DNA from: Mangifera indica
Taxonomy: Eukaryota > Streptophyta > Magnoliopsida > Sapindales > Anacardiaceae
Direction of reading: 5' to 3'
DNA: 64,000 bases
Assembly: GCF_011075055.1 (NCBI RefSeq)
Contig: NC_058154.1
Coordinates: forward strand, 5,071,501-5,135,500
The notes below the pieces were generated by a model, which had not been told where the DNA came from, did not search any database, and saw only the letters and a program-made list of their open reading frames with translations. Made by a program: the position numbers and the translations under genes. Of the stretch, positions 25,334 through 36,874 are shown in pieces. Position 1 is the stretch's first letter; every line of letters starts with the position of its first letter.

Positions 25334-26745
25334 TGTTGACTCTAGGAGTCATTATGCTCTTATTTTGATGATAACAAACTAATATGTCCCTTGACATATT
25401 AACTAATGATTTTACTTGAGTGTGTGTTTAAATTGCAAGAATTTATCTAATGTACTTGAAGAAGTTTCAAGATGAAATGAAGACAAGACTCAAGTGGAGA
25501 ATTCTTGAAGATTTGAAGTAAAACTCCAGTTTAGGTAGACATGTTTGTAATTTGGAGCATTCGCTTTGATTAGAATATCTATTTGCATGGGATAACTCAC
25601 TTGAAAATTCATTTTTATATCTTTCACATTTTGGGTTAAAATATCGTTTTTCAAATTTATTGGGTTAAGCCAAGTTTGTCACTAAAGTTTATTAATTCTT
25701 TTAAAATGATGAAGTTTTGTGAACTATATTTTCATATCTTAAAGTTGGTTTTGAAAGAATTTTCAAAAATGGGTTAAATTGTCACTTTTCAAAGTTTTAG
25801 GGGTCAAATATGATTTTTTGAAAATTTAGGGGGTAAAATATAATAAAATTTGATCGACCGAATCAGCTTCTGAATTGTCCAGAAGCCATGTATTTTGGCT
25901 TCCAGAAATTCAAGTGACCGAATTTTGATTTGAATTTTTCCAACGGCTAGTGTCACGTAAGCTCTACGAAAGTGCCACGTCACATCCGGTTGACCGAATT
26001 ATATCCGATCGACCGAATTGTGCATTTTCTGGAAAATTAAAACGGCTATTCTTTGTGCACAATGGTAACTTTCCTTATTTTCCCCTATATAAACTCAATC
26101 AAATTCATTCGAAAAGAACTTTTGCCACAAAAAACTTTCATATATTTGAGAGCAAATTAGTTTTGAGCTATTTACTTGCAAATTCTTCTCTCTAATCAAA
26201 ACCCTTGCTCATACATTTTGTAATTTCATTTGCATTGAGTTGTACTAAGCTTTAACTTTCATATACACTCTTGAGAGAGCTCATATTTCAATTTCGTACT
26301 AAAATTCGTGCTATAAAAGAGTGAGGTTCACTCTTTGAGAGATTAGAAAATTTCTTGTGAGAGAAATTGAGTTTTAACATTTGTAAAAGTTAATAGCACC
26401 TTGAAAGCTATTTTGGTTGTGAAGAAAAGCTTGGTTGAGGTTTTGGTCAACCAAGGATTAGTGGAATACTCCAAGGGAGAAAGCTTAGAGGAGTGGACGT
26501 AGGCCGGGTTGTCGAACCACTATACATTGCGTGTTTGATTTTCTCTTCCCTTAAACTCATACTTTATGTTATGTTATTTTGATTGTATTGATTATTTGGA
26601 ATATTTTAGTTATTCTCATAAATTGGTTTAAAAATAGGCAACATTTATTGATTTGAATAAATTGCTTTAATTCTCAAAATTGGTAAAAATTATTTTAAAA
26701 TTGCCTAATTCACCCCCCCCCCCTCTTAGGCCATTCGATCCTACA
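25334..26745 (+). repeat. Sirevirus 3' LTR
   Basis: 1412 bases, TGTTGACTC to ATCCTACA. The TATA box TATATAAA is intact at 26086-26093. It differs from the 5' LTR by scattered substitutions, a missing GACCGATCG-containing block near 25855, an extra GGTTGACCGAATT block near 25988 and a longer C run at 26713-26723. Confidence 0.93.
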
Positions 26746-26750
26746 CTCTT
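26746..26750. repeat. Sirevirus target-site duplication, right copy (CTCTT)
   Basis: Matches 17241-17245 exactly. Confidence 0.9.
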
Positions 26751-27580
26751 AACATTGTGGATGCATGTGATCCTTTGACTTGAAATCGTCAGACAGTCTC
26801 GTGTGAGGATTAGTATAGTTTGACATCATTTAACGTGACACTGTAATTGAGGTTATTATAAAGATAGTAATCAACTATATCGTGAGATATATGAAGGTTA
26901 TGGATGATTAATAAAGGATTTGTCACTCCTGAACATAAGAGAAGATATTTTATATGAGAATATTGAAAGACATTTATGAGTGTTTGAATCTGTGGCCCCA
27001 TGGGATGAGTTTGTAACCTAATTTGTGTTAGTTATTGATGTGTATTAGTTCATAACGAGAAATCACTGAAATAGATATATTTCTATGTCTCACCCTAAAA
27101 AAATATTGGTTGATGAAAGAATTGAATTACACATAACTGTGATATAGTAAAAGCTTAAGAGATATTCGCTGATACTTTGTTATTTAGGTGACCATGATGC
27201 TTTGTTAGAGGTCAATCTTAGTTTATATTTGAATTCAGTCTGAATCCAGATATTACTAGTTTGATAAAGAGCTTATAAGTGACATGCATATAAGGGTTGA
27301 TTCGAACATAGAGATAAAGATTATTTAAGGATAATCCTAGTGTATAATAAAGAAAGAAATACTGCAAATGGAGAGTTGAGAGGACTTGGTTTGTCTATGC
27401 CTTGACAAAAGTACACAACCATGCACTAGTGGTGATGGTGCTAGTTGTGCAAATTCTTGGCATAACTGGACAAAAAGATGTCCATTGGTTTGTACATGTT
27501 GATTGTGCATTTTTATACACGTATATATTGAAGGAAGTTATGTATGATTAAAATTCTAATAAAACTTGCACATTTACACA
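26751..27580 (+). repeat. Family-A LTR, plus orientation, second part (3' end missing)
   Basis: Continues 16849-17245 after the Sirevirus and parallels 14430-15470. It stops near 27580 (ACTTGCACATTTACA), about 350 bases before the expected LTR end, and abuts an oppositely oriented family-A LTR. Confidence 0.7.
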
Positions 27581-29243
27581 ATCCTAACCAGGATACTTAT
27601 TTTAGAACATATATTCATAATTATGCAAAACACTCATAAGGGTTTTTAGATTTATATTTGTATTGGTGGCTCTTCTAAATCTTCACATAGGTTGAGGTTG
27701 AATGTTAACCAACCCTTGAGAGGGGGTGTCTTGGTATCCACGGAGAAGGCTGCTAGGGCTTTTTCAACTGGATTATATGTGTTCATAGGAAGAAGAAGAA
27801 GAGAAAAGTAGAAAACCTGCGGCTAGGGTTTCTTCTATGTATTTGTTATATCTTATTATAATTTTAAAACACGCTTTAAATATGTGCACGTGTCCAAGTA
27901 TAGTAGGGACTTCATCCAAACTAACACCTTCAACACATATGCACGATTTACATGTAAACATACATAGTGGACATGTTTCATGACTTGCACAAATGACATA
28001 AAAGTATGTTGCTCGACATGCATCAAGCCATGCACGGGTGGTATCCCAAGTATGTTATCGGACATCGCTTTATGCCTTGCATGGTTGGACAATCTTTTGT
28101 CTAGCCGTCCCATGCTTTTTATAATTTTGCATGGTCCCACCCAACACCATGCACACGAAGTGTAATTTGGTCAAAGTGTGATCAACTGAATACTTTTTTT
28201 CCCTAAATATTAGGATTATTACTAAAAAATCTTTGCCTCTGAGTTTGAATCAACCTTTATATATATGTGATCTATGAACTCTTTATCGAACTGGTAGTGT
28301 CTAAATTTATGGTAAATCTAGACACAAGTCAAGATTGGTCTTTAGTGAAACATTATGACCACCAGAACAACAGAGTATCAACGAACATCTTTTAAGCTTT
28401 TACAACATCATTGTTTCGTGTAATTCAATCCTTTTGCTAACTAATATCTCTCAAGGTTGAGACATAAAAATGTGTCTATCTTAGTGATTCTTTGGTATAA
28501 ACTAACATACATCAATAACTAGCTAGATTAGGTTATAACCTCATCCCATTGTGGTCATAAATTCAAACAGTTATAAGTGTCTTTCAGTATTATCATGTGA
28601 GATATCTTTTCTTATGCTCAAGAGTGATGGATCTTTTATTGATCAACCATAACCTCTATATATCTCACGATGTGGCCGATTATTACCTTTATAGTTAACT
28701 AATTACAACAACACATTAGATAAAATCAAATCATATTAATCTTTACACGAGACAATCCGATGACCATAAGTCAAAGGATCACATGTATCTATGGTGTTCA
28801 AAGGATTTATTCTATAGGCGTTAGAGCAATCATCCATATGGATATCCTATGATCGGGTTAGTCTGATCATCATGTCTACAATGTGTATCCATGTGTTACA
28901 CTAAGCTGTCTATAATAGCTTCAATATGTGAGAACTGTCGTCTTTTTTAGTAAGGTTGCTTAACACTGCAAAAATCTCATCATCATTACATGTGCCCTTA
29001 TTTATTATAATGTTAGGATTACGAACATTTCTAGAATTGTCACTAAAAGTATACATAGGATTCCTACGATTAGTCATCGGATTTGCTCATTACAGTTCTA
29101 TCATTTTAAGGGCATGTTATTCATATGATCATATAAATAGATAACATATGAATTGAACAACAATAAATCTTTTATTAACAATTAATATAAAATTACATTC
29201 GCAAATATTATATTTCATTTGTTTTAGGACACTTACCCTAACA
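27581..29243 (-). repeat. Family-A LTR, minus orientation (3' end clipped)
   Basis: Runs from about AATCCTAACCAGGATAC to ACTTACCCTAACA at 29243. The first roughly 100 bases seen in other copies are absent at the left junction. It sits next to the plus-strand copy, giving a tail-to-tail inverted pair inside the type-B LTR. Confidence 0.7.
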
Positions 29244-29717
29244 TGGCATATAATAGGCGTAGACATATTTCACATTGAATTGTTCATGGATGACTTGTAA
29301 AATTTAAATAAAAGTCAAACTTCTCATATGTGATTACTTATAAAAACTTAAGGCACACATATTATAAAAGATGTATTTTAGCTCTCACAAAAAAATGAAT
29401 GAGTAGAAGCATATTATATGTGTGTTGGAATAATCCTAACCACCTTGGTGAAGGATAAGCATTGTCGTGCTTTTCAACCAAATCTAAATAAACCATTCTT
29501 ATGTCCTAGCAGCGTTCAAGCATAATTTTAGCCTCTAATCCAATTTGTGCTCTATGTAGATACCAAAGTTTAGGCTTACACTTGGTTTTACTAGTGACTT
29601 TATAACTTCTCTTTACATAGGTATGTTTTATAAACACTCTATGAGTATTAATAATATGTTTGTGAATAAATTATCCTACAAGAACTATTCAAATAGAGTT
29701 TTTGTAGTATCTTTGTG
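29244..29717 (+). repeat. Type-B 5' LTR, second part
   Basis: Parallels 35466-35955 of the intact type-B LTR (shared blocks GATGACTTGTAAA and ATTGTCGTGCTTTTCA). Ends in CTTTG, the likely target duplication of the next insertion. Confidence 0.75.
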
Positions 29718-31239
29718 TAGGGTTTTTAAGGTGCCAATAACTAGCAGTGTAGCAGAATTTTAAATTTTAATAAAGTATAATCTTGAAAACCTTAACCAGG
29801 GTACTCATTTTTGACATATAATCAAGAACATACACAACACATATAGGGTAATTTAAATTTTATACATGCATTGACAGCTCTTTCAAATCTTTATGTGGCT
29901 TAAGATGGAACGTTATCCAACCTTTGTGAGGCAGTGCTTTGGTATCCATGCGAAACACAAACATGTAAGAGATAATCTAGACATAAGACTTATATAGTTT
30001 CTTTTACTGGATTATTTGTGTGCACGAGAAAGAAAGAAAATCATAAAAACCTATGGCTAAGGTTTCTGCTATGTATGTGTTATATTTAAGTTGTAAGTCT
30101 AACACATGCTTTTATATATGTAGGTGTTCAAGTGTAGCAGGGATTTCATCTAAACCCGACACCCTTAACACACATGAATGGTTGGCATGTAAGCATACAC
30201 AGTTAACATATTTTAAATCATGCATAGGTGACACATAAATTATGCTACCGGACATGATTTTATGCCATCCACAGCTAGAAAATATTTTGTCTAGCCATTC
30301 CATGCATTATATACATTATATGGTGCCATCTGACACCATGCACACTAAGTTTAACTTGGTCAAAGGGCTTCTCTCCTTCTTTAAACGTTGAGATTATCAC
30401 TAAATAAACCTCAACTTTTGGTTTTAATCAACTGTTATATGAGTATGATCCATAAGTTTTTTATCAAATTGATAATGTCTAAATTCGAACTGAAATCAGA
30501 CACAGATAACGATTGATCTCTAGCAAAGTATCATCACCACCTGGACAATAGAATATCAATACACATCTCTTAAACTTTTACAACATCACAATTACAAGCA
30601 ATTCAATCCTTTCATTAACCAATATCTCTTGAGGATGAGACATAAAAATGTGGCTATCTTAAGGGTTCCTTAGTATAAACTAATACACATCAATGACTAA
30701 CATAAATTAGACTACAACCTCATCACATTGTAACCACAAATTTAAACAATCATGAATGTCATTCAATATTTTTATGTGAGATATCTTCTTTTATGCTTAG
30801 GACTAATAAATCCTTTATTGATCAATCATAGCCTCCATGTATCTTACAATATAGCTAATTACTACATTTATAGTTACCCCTATTATGATGACATGTTGAA
30901 TAGCATCAAACTATACTAATCCTTATACGAAATTGTTTGACAAACCCAAGTCAAGGATCACATGCACTCGTGGTGTTCAGAGGATTTATTTCATAGTCAC
31001 TAGAGCAACCATCCATACGAATATCCTCTGGTTGGGAAGTCTAATAAACATGTCTACAAAATGTACCCATATATCGCACAAAGTTGTCTATTATAGCTTC
31101 GATACGTCTATAACATGCACTCATATATTCATTGTAATGTCGGGATTACAAACATTTCTAGAATGACCATTAAAAGTGTACATAGGTTTTCTGTAATTAG
31201 TCATTTGATCCTTTTGCTATAAAGGCACTTAATTTGCAC

Positions 31240-32246
31240 TAGACACGTCAATTGGGCCGGGTCAAATAGAGGCCCGGCCCGAAGCATGAAAAAAAGCCCG
31301 AACACGATAAAGCCTAGCCCGACATTGTAGAGTGTCAGGCTAAGCCCATGGGCCTATTGGACCGGGCTTAGGGCTTTAATATTAGGCCCATAGGCTGGCT
31401 CGGCCCGATCCGATACTGTTTATAAAATATTTTTTTTTTTCTGGGCGGCATAAGCAAAAGGCAGCAGAAGCAGAAAATTTGCTTCTGCTGCCTTGCGGCA
31501 GAAGCAGATTTCTGCTTCTGCCTTGGTCTGTTTTTGCCAGACAGAAGGGCAACCTCTGTATAATTTTTTTAAATAAATCTATTTTATTTTCCTTTATTTT
31601 CACTTTTATTTATAAATCTTTTAATCACTCAATTTCAATTATTTCATTATATTTTCAATCTCATTAACTCTCTTTCGAAAAATATCTAAATTCGTAAATA
31701 ATAATTCTTTATATTTACAATTTCATTTTTATTTTAATTTTATCATTACAAAATATTATAAAATATCTAAATTCACAAATAATAATTATTTATCTTTGAA
31801 GAATTCAAAGATTTAAATATAGAAGATGAGTAGATAAATATTATATAGTAGATATATTTTATTTATGTTTTGTAATTTATATCGTATGTAAATGAATTTA
31901 TTTGTACTATGTTATCAATTTATAATATTTTTTATCATATAACCACAGTATTCCTCCGTCACAAGTGAGAGATTATAAATAAAATATTCGAGATACTGTT
32001 ATCGGTTTTAATAATTAAAAAAAATTTATGTTAAAAAATTTTAATTAAAATTTTTTTTAAAAATTGATTAAATGGGTCGGGCCGGCCCGATTAAAGCCCA
32101 ACCTGGCCAGACCAGAATAAAGCCCGGCCTGGCCCATTTAAAGCCTACTAGTATATGGGCCGGCTTTGGGCCTTTATATTTTAACAGCCGGGCCCGACCC
32201 GTTATTGTTTGGGCCTTGGGCCCGACCCGACCCATTGACATCTCTG
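31240..32246. mobile_element. Non-autonomous hAT DNA transposon
   Basis: The left end reads TAGACACGTCAATTGGGCC; the right end, complemented, reads CAGAGATGTCAATGGGTCGGG. These are the imperfect terminal repeats of a common plant hAT group. The flanks ATTTGCAC (31232-31239) and ATTTGCAT (32247-32254) form an eight-base target duplication with one change, as hAT elements make. Both ends carry clusters of GGCCCGGCCC motifs, likely transposase-binding sites. There is no transposase frame; the middle is AT-rich plus a GC-rich double hairpin at 31460-31522. Removing it restores a continuous family-A LTR. Confidence 0.88.
31460..31522. repeat. Two adjacent perfect hairpins in the hAT element
   Basis: Arms GGCAGCAGAAGCA and its complement (31460-31472 and 31480-31492) enclose 7 bases. 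Immediately after, arms GGCAGAAGCAGA and its complement (31497-31508 and 31511-31522) enclose 2 bases. All arms share the GCAGAAGCA core. Confidence 0.93.
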
Positions 32247-32375
32247 ATTTGCATGAATATATAAATAGACAATAAATAGATTGAATAACAATAAATCATT
32301 TATTAATTATGAATATAAAATTATATTTAAAAATGTCAAATTTGATTTGGTCTAGAGCCATACCTTAGCAGTTTG

Positions 32376-32434
32376 TTTATTAATTAAAAATTTTAGTCGC
32401 TATTTCACTATTTGAAGGTCGTAAATTCCTTACA
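32376..32434 (+). repeat. Type-B 5' LTR, last part
   Basis: TTTATTAATTAAAAATTTT to AAATTCCTTACA matches the end of the intact type-B LTR (35965-36023, ending AAATTCCATGCA). Confidence 0.75.
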
Positions 32435-34153
32435 GTGATATCAGAGCCATCCTTGAGAAATTAATTCATAAAATTATATCTATGAATTTATTTTATTCGA
32501 TTGTGTATTTATAATTGTTGATATCAAATGACTTTTTTAATTATAAATTATAATTAGCTATTACAAAATTATTGTTGCAATTTCATGATTGATGTTATTA
32601 TTAATTTAAAATTGTTGGCTAATGTTTTGTTGTTGCAATACGTTTGAGGTTATATAAAGAACATACATTTATATTAAATTTATTGAGTACCAAATATGTT
32701 TTAAAATATATTTTAGAAGATTCTTTTAGATGTCATTATCTAAAAAATCAAATGGGAGGATAATAGAACTTAATTGAGTTTTAATACACAAGAAAAATAG
32801 ACAAAATATATGATGTACCATTGAAAGATGGTTGATCATCACAACTAAGACTACTCATTTTTACAAAAGATGAGATGTGTTATAAGTTTATAAGAATTAA
32901 AATTCTCATAACTCTTGATAAAAAAACTAGTAATTTATGATGTTAAAATCTAAGACCTATAAGTAATGCTAAAATCTAGATGTGCTTATAATTGTTGCAA
33001 ACCATTAAAAGTTTGACAAAAAATTGTCAAGAGCAGCTCCAATGGATAAAACCTAGAATGGTTATAACCATATCACAACCAATGATATTAACCTGAAAAA
33101 TGAGCTGGTTAGGTATGCAAGTTAATGAGTTACATTTAAGAATTCATGTGAGCGTCTAAATCTAGGTATATTCATACAAATAAAAACATAAATTCTTTTG
33201 TTTTTTCTAAGATGAATATGATATTTATATACAAAAGTGAGTGAGAGTACAGTGACAATTTTGACATTGTATATTTGTATGACGATAAACATATCATAAT
33301 TAAATGTGAAATTTTCAACCAGCATAACAAGACTTAGAGTGTTATCCTTCTCTAAGTAGTCCATATCCTCACTTGATCTATTGTTGTAGATCGTATAAAC
33401 TATCGAATTTAAGTTGGATTGTTTATAATAGATAAAGCCTAAAAGGATTCAACAAATAAGAATCCAAAAGGATTCTCTTTCATCATTGTGATAATACCTT
33501 TTTCAGATTATATTGAACACATAAATTAAGATACAAAGATGATTGGATTTCTGTTAGCGCCAACTATTAAAATGACCATGAATATTGTGATATATAATAA
33601 ACTTGATATCTCGATCTTTTAGAAATATCAACTATGTCCAAATAAGTGTCGTTAGATAGCACACTATAAAGTACACTTAATTTCTTGAAAAGGAATATGA
33701 ATAATTCCTACGGTCATGAAGGATGAAGTTATTGAATGAGAATAGTGACACGAGATAGATCCAGTTGAAAATACTGAATATCAATTCAAAGGGATAAGTT
33801 ATAAATATGTTGAATCAATTCTACATTGAAAGTCGAGTAAGAGGCATTCAAAATGCAAGGTCTTAAAAGACCTTTTAGATCAGAACATTGACTTTTAGTA
33901 TTGTTAATTTGGTAATATTAGTATAAAATAGATGCTTTATGGAGTCATGATCTCACCAAATAGTCTAATTGGATGGTTTGGTGATTTCAGCATGTCGACG
34001 ATGATTGACAAAAAGAAATGTTAGTTAACCTTTGGAAAACTAAGTTAGCAAAGTTTTTCAATGAATGCTTTGTTGCAGCAGAAGAAATGATGGACATGTA
34101 TAGTCATTTGTTTTTGTTTACATGGATGATTGGCTATGGTGCAAGTGAGAGAT
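32435..34153 (+). other. Non-coding interior of the type-B element
   Basis: About 1.7 kb, strongly AT-rich, with no frame over 85 codons and no gag, protease, RT or integrase motif that I can find on either strand. It ends with GCAAGTGAGAGAT (34141-34153), a polypurine tract before the 3' LTR. Such an element would depend on proteins from an autonomous relative. Confidence 0.7.
32436..32448 (+). other. Type-B primer-binding site
   Basis: TGATATCAGAGCC, one change from TGGTATCAGAGCC, one base after the 5' LTR end. Confidence 0.75.
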
Positions 34154-36023
34154 TGTCAGGTTGATGTCCTATAGTCAAGTCCCATGGCAATACAAGTTCA
34201 TCAATAAAAGTTATAGTTATAATTTCCTATGGCATTCTTTATTTATAAAACATATTAATGTACGCTTAGAAAAATATCTTAATAATGGTTAAACTGTGGC
34301 AAAGGGATTAGTGTTTGACACCTGATCGTGAAAACCCTAGGTGAACAAAAAGTGGTTGTTCTAAAAATGTTTGTAACTCTGATATTTGAATGACGAAGGG
34401 CATGGATAATAGTGATAGAGTTATGATAGTATTGAATGGTCTTATTGAAAGATGATGATGGTTCTCACATGTCAAAGTAGTTTATTGATAACTTGATGCA
34501 ATGCATGGGTGCATATTATAAACATGTTCACTAAACTAATGTGCCATGATGATTTCATATGGATAGTTGTTTCAATGTTTGTGGAATATATCCTTTTTGT
34601 GAACGGAGATACATGTGATATTTAGACTTGAGGTTATTGGATCATCTTGTGCAACAATCGATATAATTCAACACTAGTCTTATATAGTCTAGTAAGAGGA
34701 TTACTAAAAATGTGGTAATTGACCATATTGAGATCTATACAAAAGCTACGGTGGATCAATAAAGGATTCATCACTCTCAAGCATGAGAGCTAATATTTTA
34801 GTTAATGCCCCATGACGGATAGCAACGACCAATTAAATTTATAATCATAATAGGATTGAAATGATGGTCAATCAATATTTATTTGATCGTTGATAGAAGT
34901 CGGTCTATGTAACTCGAGGATCCCTAAAGGAGATACTTCATTTACACCTTAGCCTTAAAGAGATATTGTATGATAAAAGGATCAAATTGTACAAGTAATC
35001 GTATCATTGATAGGTTAAAAAGTCATATATTGACACTCCGCTAATTAAGTGGCCATAGTGTCTTGCTAAAGGCCACTTTTAGTCTATGTCTAGATGGATA
35101 CTGAATTGGGAGCTCAATACAATCTGGTCACTACTGACTTGATAAGAAATTATAGTTCACACACAAAAAGGAGCTAAGGGAACTTTAGAAACGTATGTTT
35201 TTTAAGTTGAATCCTAATTGGATCCGATCTAGATTTAGGATTGAGGGATTCGAATCTTGGAAAGAGCTTTAGACCCAAAAATATATTTTATGATACTTAA
35301 GGACTAAAGTGAAATAATTTTGAATGGTTAAGATTGTATGTGAGAAAGTATAAGGTTGGATTAGATTTATCTAATTAGATAAATCTAAGCCGAGTTAATA
35401 ATTCCATATGGGCCATGAGTTTAAATAATAATAAACTAAACCTAAATAAGTAAGTGGGCCCCATGCATGTGCATATAATATGCACACTCATATTTCACAT
35501 GGAATTGTTCACGGATGACTTGTAAAGTTTAAATAAAAGTCAAACTTCTCACATGTGATTTCGTATAAAACAGGAGGCACACATATTACAAAAGATAGAT
35601 TTTGCCTTCGTAGAAAGAAGAACGAGCTGATGCATATTATATGCCTATTGGAATAACCTTAGCAGCCTTAGTAAAGGATAAACATTGTCGTGCTTTTCAC
35701 ACAAATCTAAATAAATCATGCTCAACTCCTAGTAGCCTTTAAGCAAGATTTTAGCCTTCAATTCGGTTTGTGCTTTGTGTGGACACCAAGGTTTAGGATT
35801 ACATTTGGTTTTCATAACAACTTCATAACCTGTCTTTATTACTCGAAGTCAAAGGAACCATCTTTACATAAGTATGTTTTATAAACATCTATAAGTGTTA
35901 ATAACATGTTTGTGAATTAATTATCCTACAAAGACGATCTGGATAGGGTTTTTGTGGAGTATTTGTTTATTAATTAAAATTTTTAATCACTATTTTGTTG
36001 CCGAAGGCCACAAATTCCATGCA
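34154..36023 (+). repeat. Type-B 3' LTR
   Basis: TGTCAGGTTGATGTCC to AAATTCCATGCA, 1870 bases, uninterrupted. Used as the reference for the split 5' LTR. Confidence 0.78.
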
Positions 36024-36874
36024 CCTATATCTTTTCTAGAGAAGCACTTGGATAATCAAGTATTTACTGATTGCAAGTTCAATATGTCATTTCTAATGAT
36101 TAATATGTCATCGACATATAATACCAAAATTATAATTATACCCTTACTAACCTTCTATTACATACATGGTTCATCATCGTTTTTGATAAAGTCAACCTAT
36201 ATATAGTTTGATCAAAACAAATGTTCTAGCTTCTCGAAGCTTATTTAAGTTTATAGATGGAGTTTTTTAACTTACATACATTGTAAACCTATCCAGCTAA
36301 AACGAGACCATTAGATTGAGCCATATACATATCCTCTATAAGGTTATCATTTAGGAAGACAATCTTAACATCTATTTGCTAGATTTTATAGTCATGGTAT
36401 ACAATTATAGTAAACATAATTTTATAGACTTAATAAGCATTGCAACCGGTGAAAAGGTTTCAACATAGTCAATACCATGCTTTTGAGTAAAACCTTTGGC
36501 TACTAGTTATGTTTTATAGGTATCAAATCATCTTTCTGAGAACCCATTTGCATTTTACAGGTTTTACCCTTTCAGGTGCATCTACCAAAGTTTACACTTG
36601 GTATTAGTACAAAAAGTCTATTTTAGATTTCATGGCTTTAAACCATTTCTCATAGCTTAAACTTGAAATGACTTCAGCGTAGGTCGTAGGCTCGTTATCA
36701 TAAATGACTAATATGTCACTATGTTGAATCATAAGAAAATCGAATATCTTTGTCTCTAGGCACTTTAGTGAACCTATGTAACTCTTGTATATGTTGAGTT
36801 AGTTCACTCAATTCTACTTGATGGGGTTGAGGTGGAGTGACCTTTTTATTATGATCAATCATCGATGATGACAT
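36024..36874 (-). pseudogene. Copia-1 RT N-terminal and integrase C-terminal remnant
   Basis: Minus-strand copia pol remains; the YVDD active site is readable at about 36105-36120 (LYVDD). The piece parallels 50860-51705 of the second copy through the RT fingers into the linker after integrase, ending with the block ATGATCAATCATCGATGATGAC. Stops are frequent. It is interrupted by a solo LTR at 36875 and resumes at 49073. Confidence 0.75.

Larger units (their letters stand above)
17246..26745 (+). mobile_element. Complete Sirevirus-type Ty1/copia retrotransposon (coding region broken)
   Basis: A 9500-base element with LTRs 17246-18648 and 25334-26745, primer site 18651, gag, protease, integrase, RT and RNase H in copia order, a long non-coding 3' region, a polypurine tract, and perfect five-base target duplications (CTCTT). 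Sirevirus traits visible here are the gag type, the roughly 1.8-kb spacer after pol, more than one polypurine tract, and the CACCCCCCTCTTAGG block near the LTR end. Several stops and frameshifts mean it cannot move on its own. It sits inside a family-A LTR. Confidence 0.92.
29718..32370 (-). mobile_element. Family-A solo LTR inserted in the type-B LTR, itself holding a hAT element
   Basis: The plus strand starts TGTAGGGTTTTTAAGG and ends ATACCTTAGCA. It is flanked by CTTTG (29713-29717) and GTTTG (32371-32375), a target duplication with one change. Without the 1007-base hAT element and one target copy it is about 1.64 kb, a full family-A LTR. No internal region is attached, so it is a solo LTR. 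Confidence 0.8.
15986..36023 (+). mobile_element. Type-B LTR retrotransposon with non-coding interior, hosting nested insertions
   Basis: The 5' LTR is split (15986-16848, 29244-29717, 32376-32434), a primer site follows at 32436, the interior is 32435-34153 and the intact 3' LTR is 34154-36023. The interior has no recognisable gag or pol, so this is a LARD-like, non-autonomous element. It is inserted in copia-1 RT, whose halves lie at 15840-15985 and 36024-36874. About 390 bases of the 5' LTR are missing where the two inverted family-A LTRs sit. A target duplication is not clear (CTACT against CCTAT). Confidence 0.7.

Noticed and set aside
15986..36023. Perfect target duplication for the type-B element
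   Set aside because: Flanks CTACT and CCTAT do not match well enough; the insertion is supported by the continuity of copia-1 pol instead.
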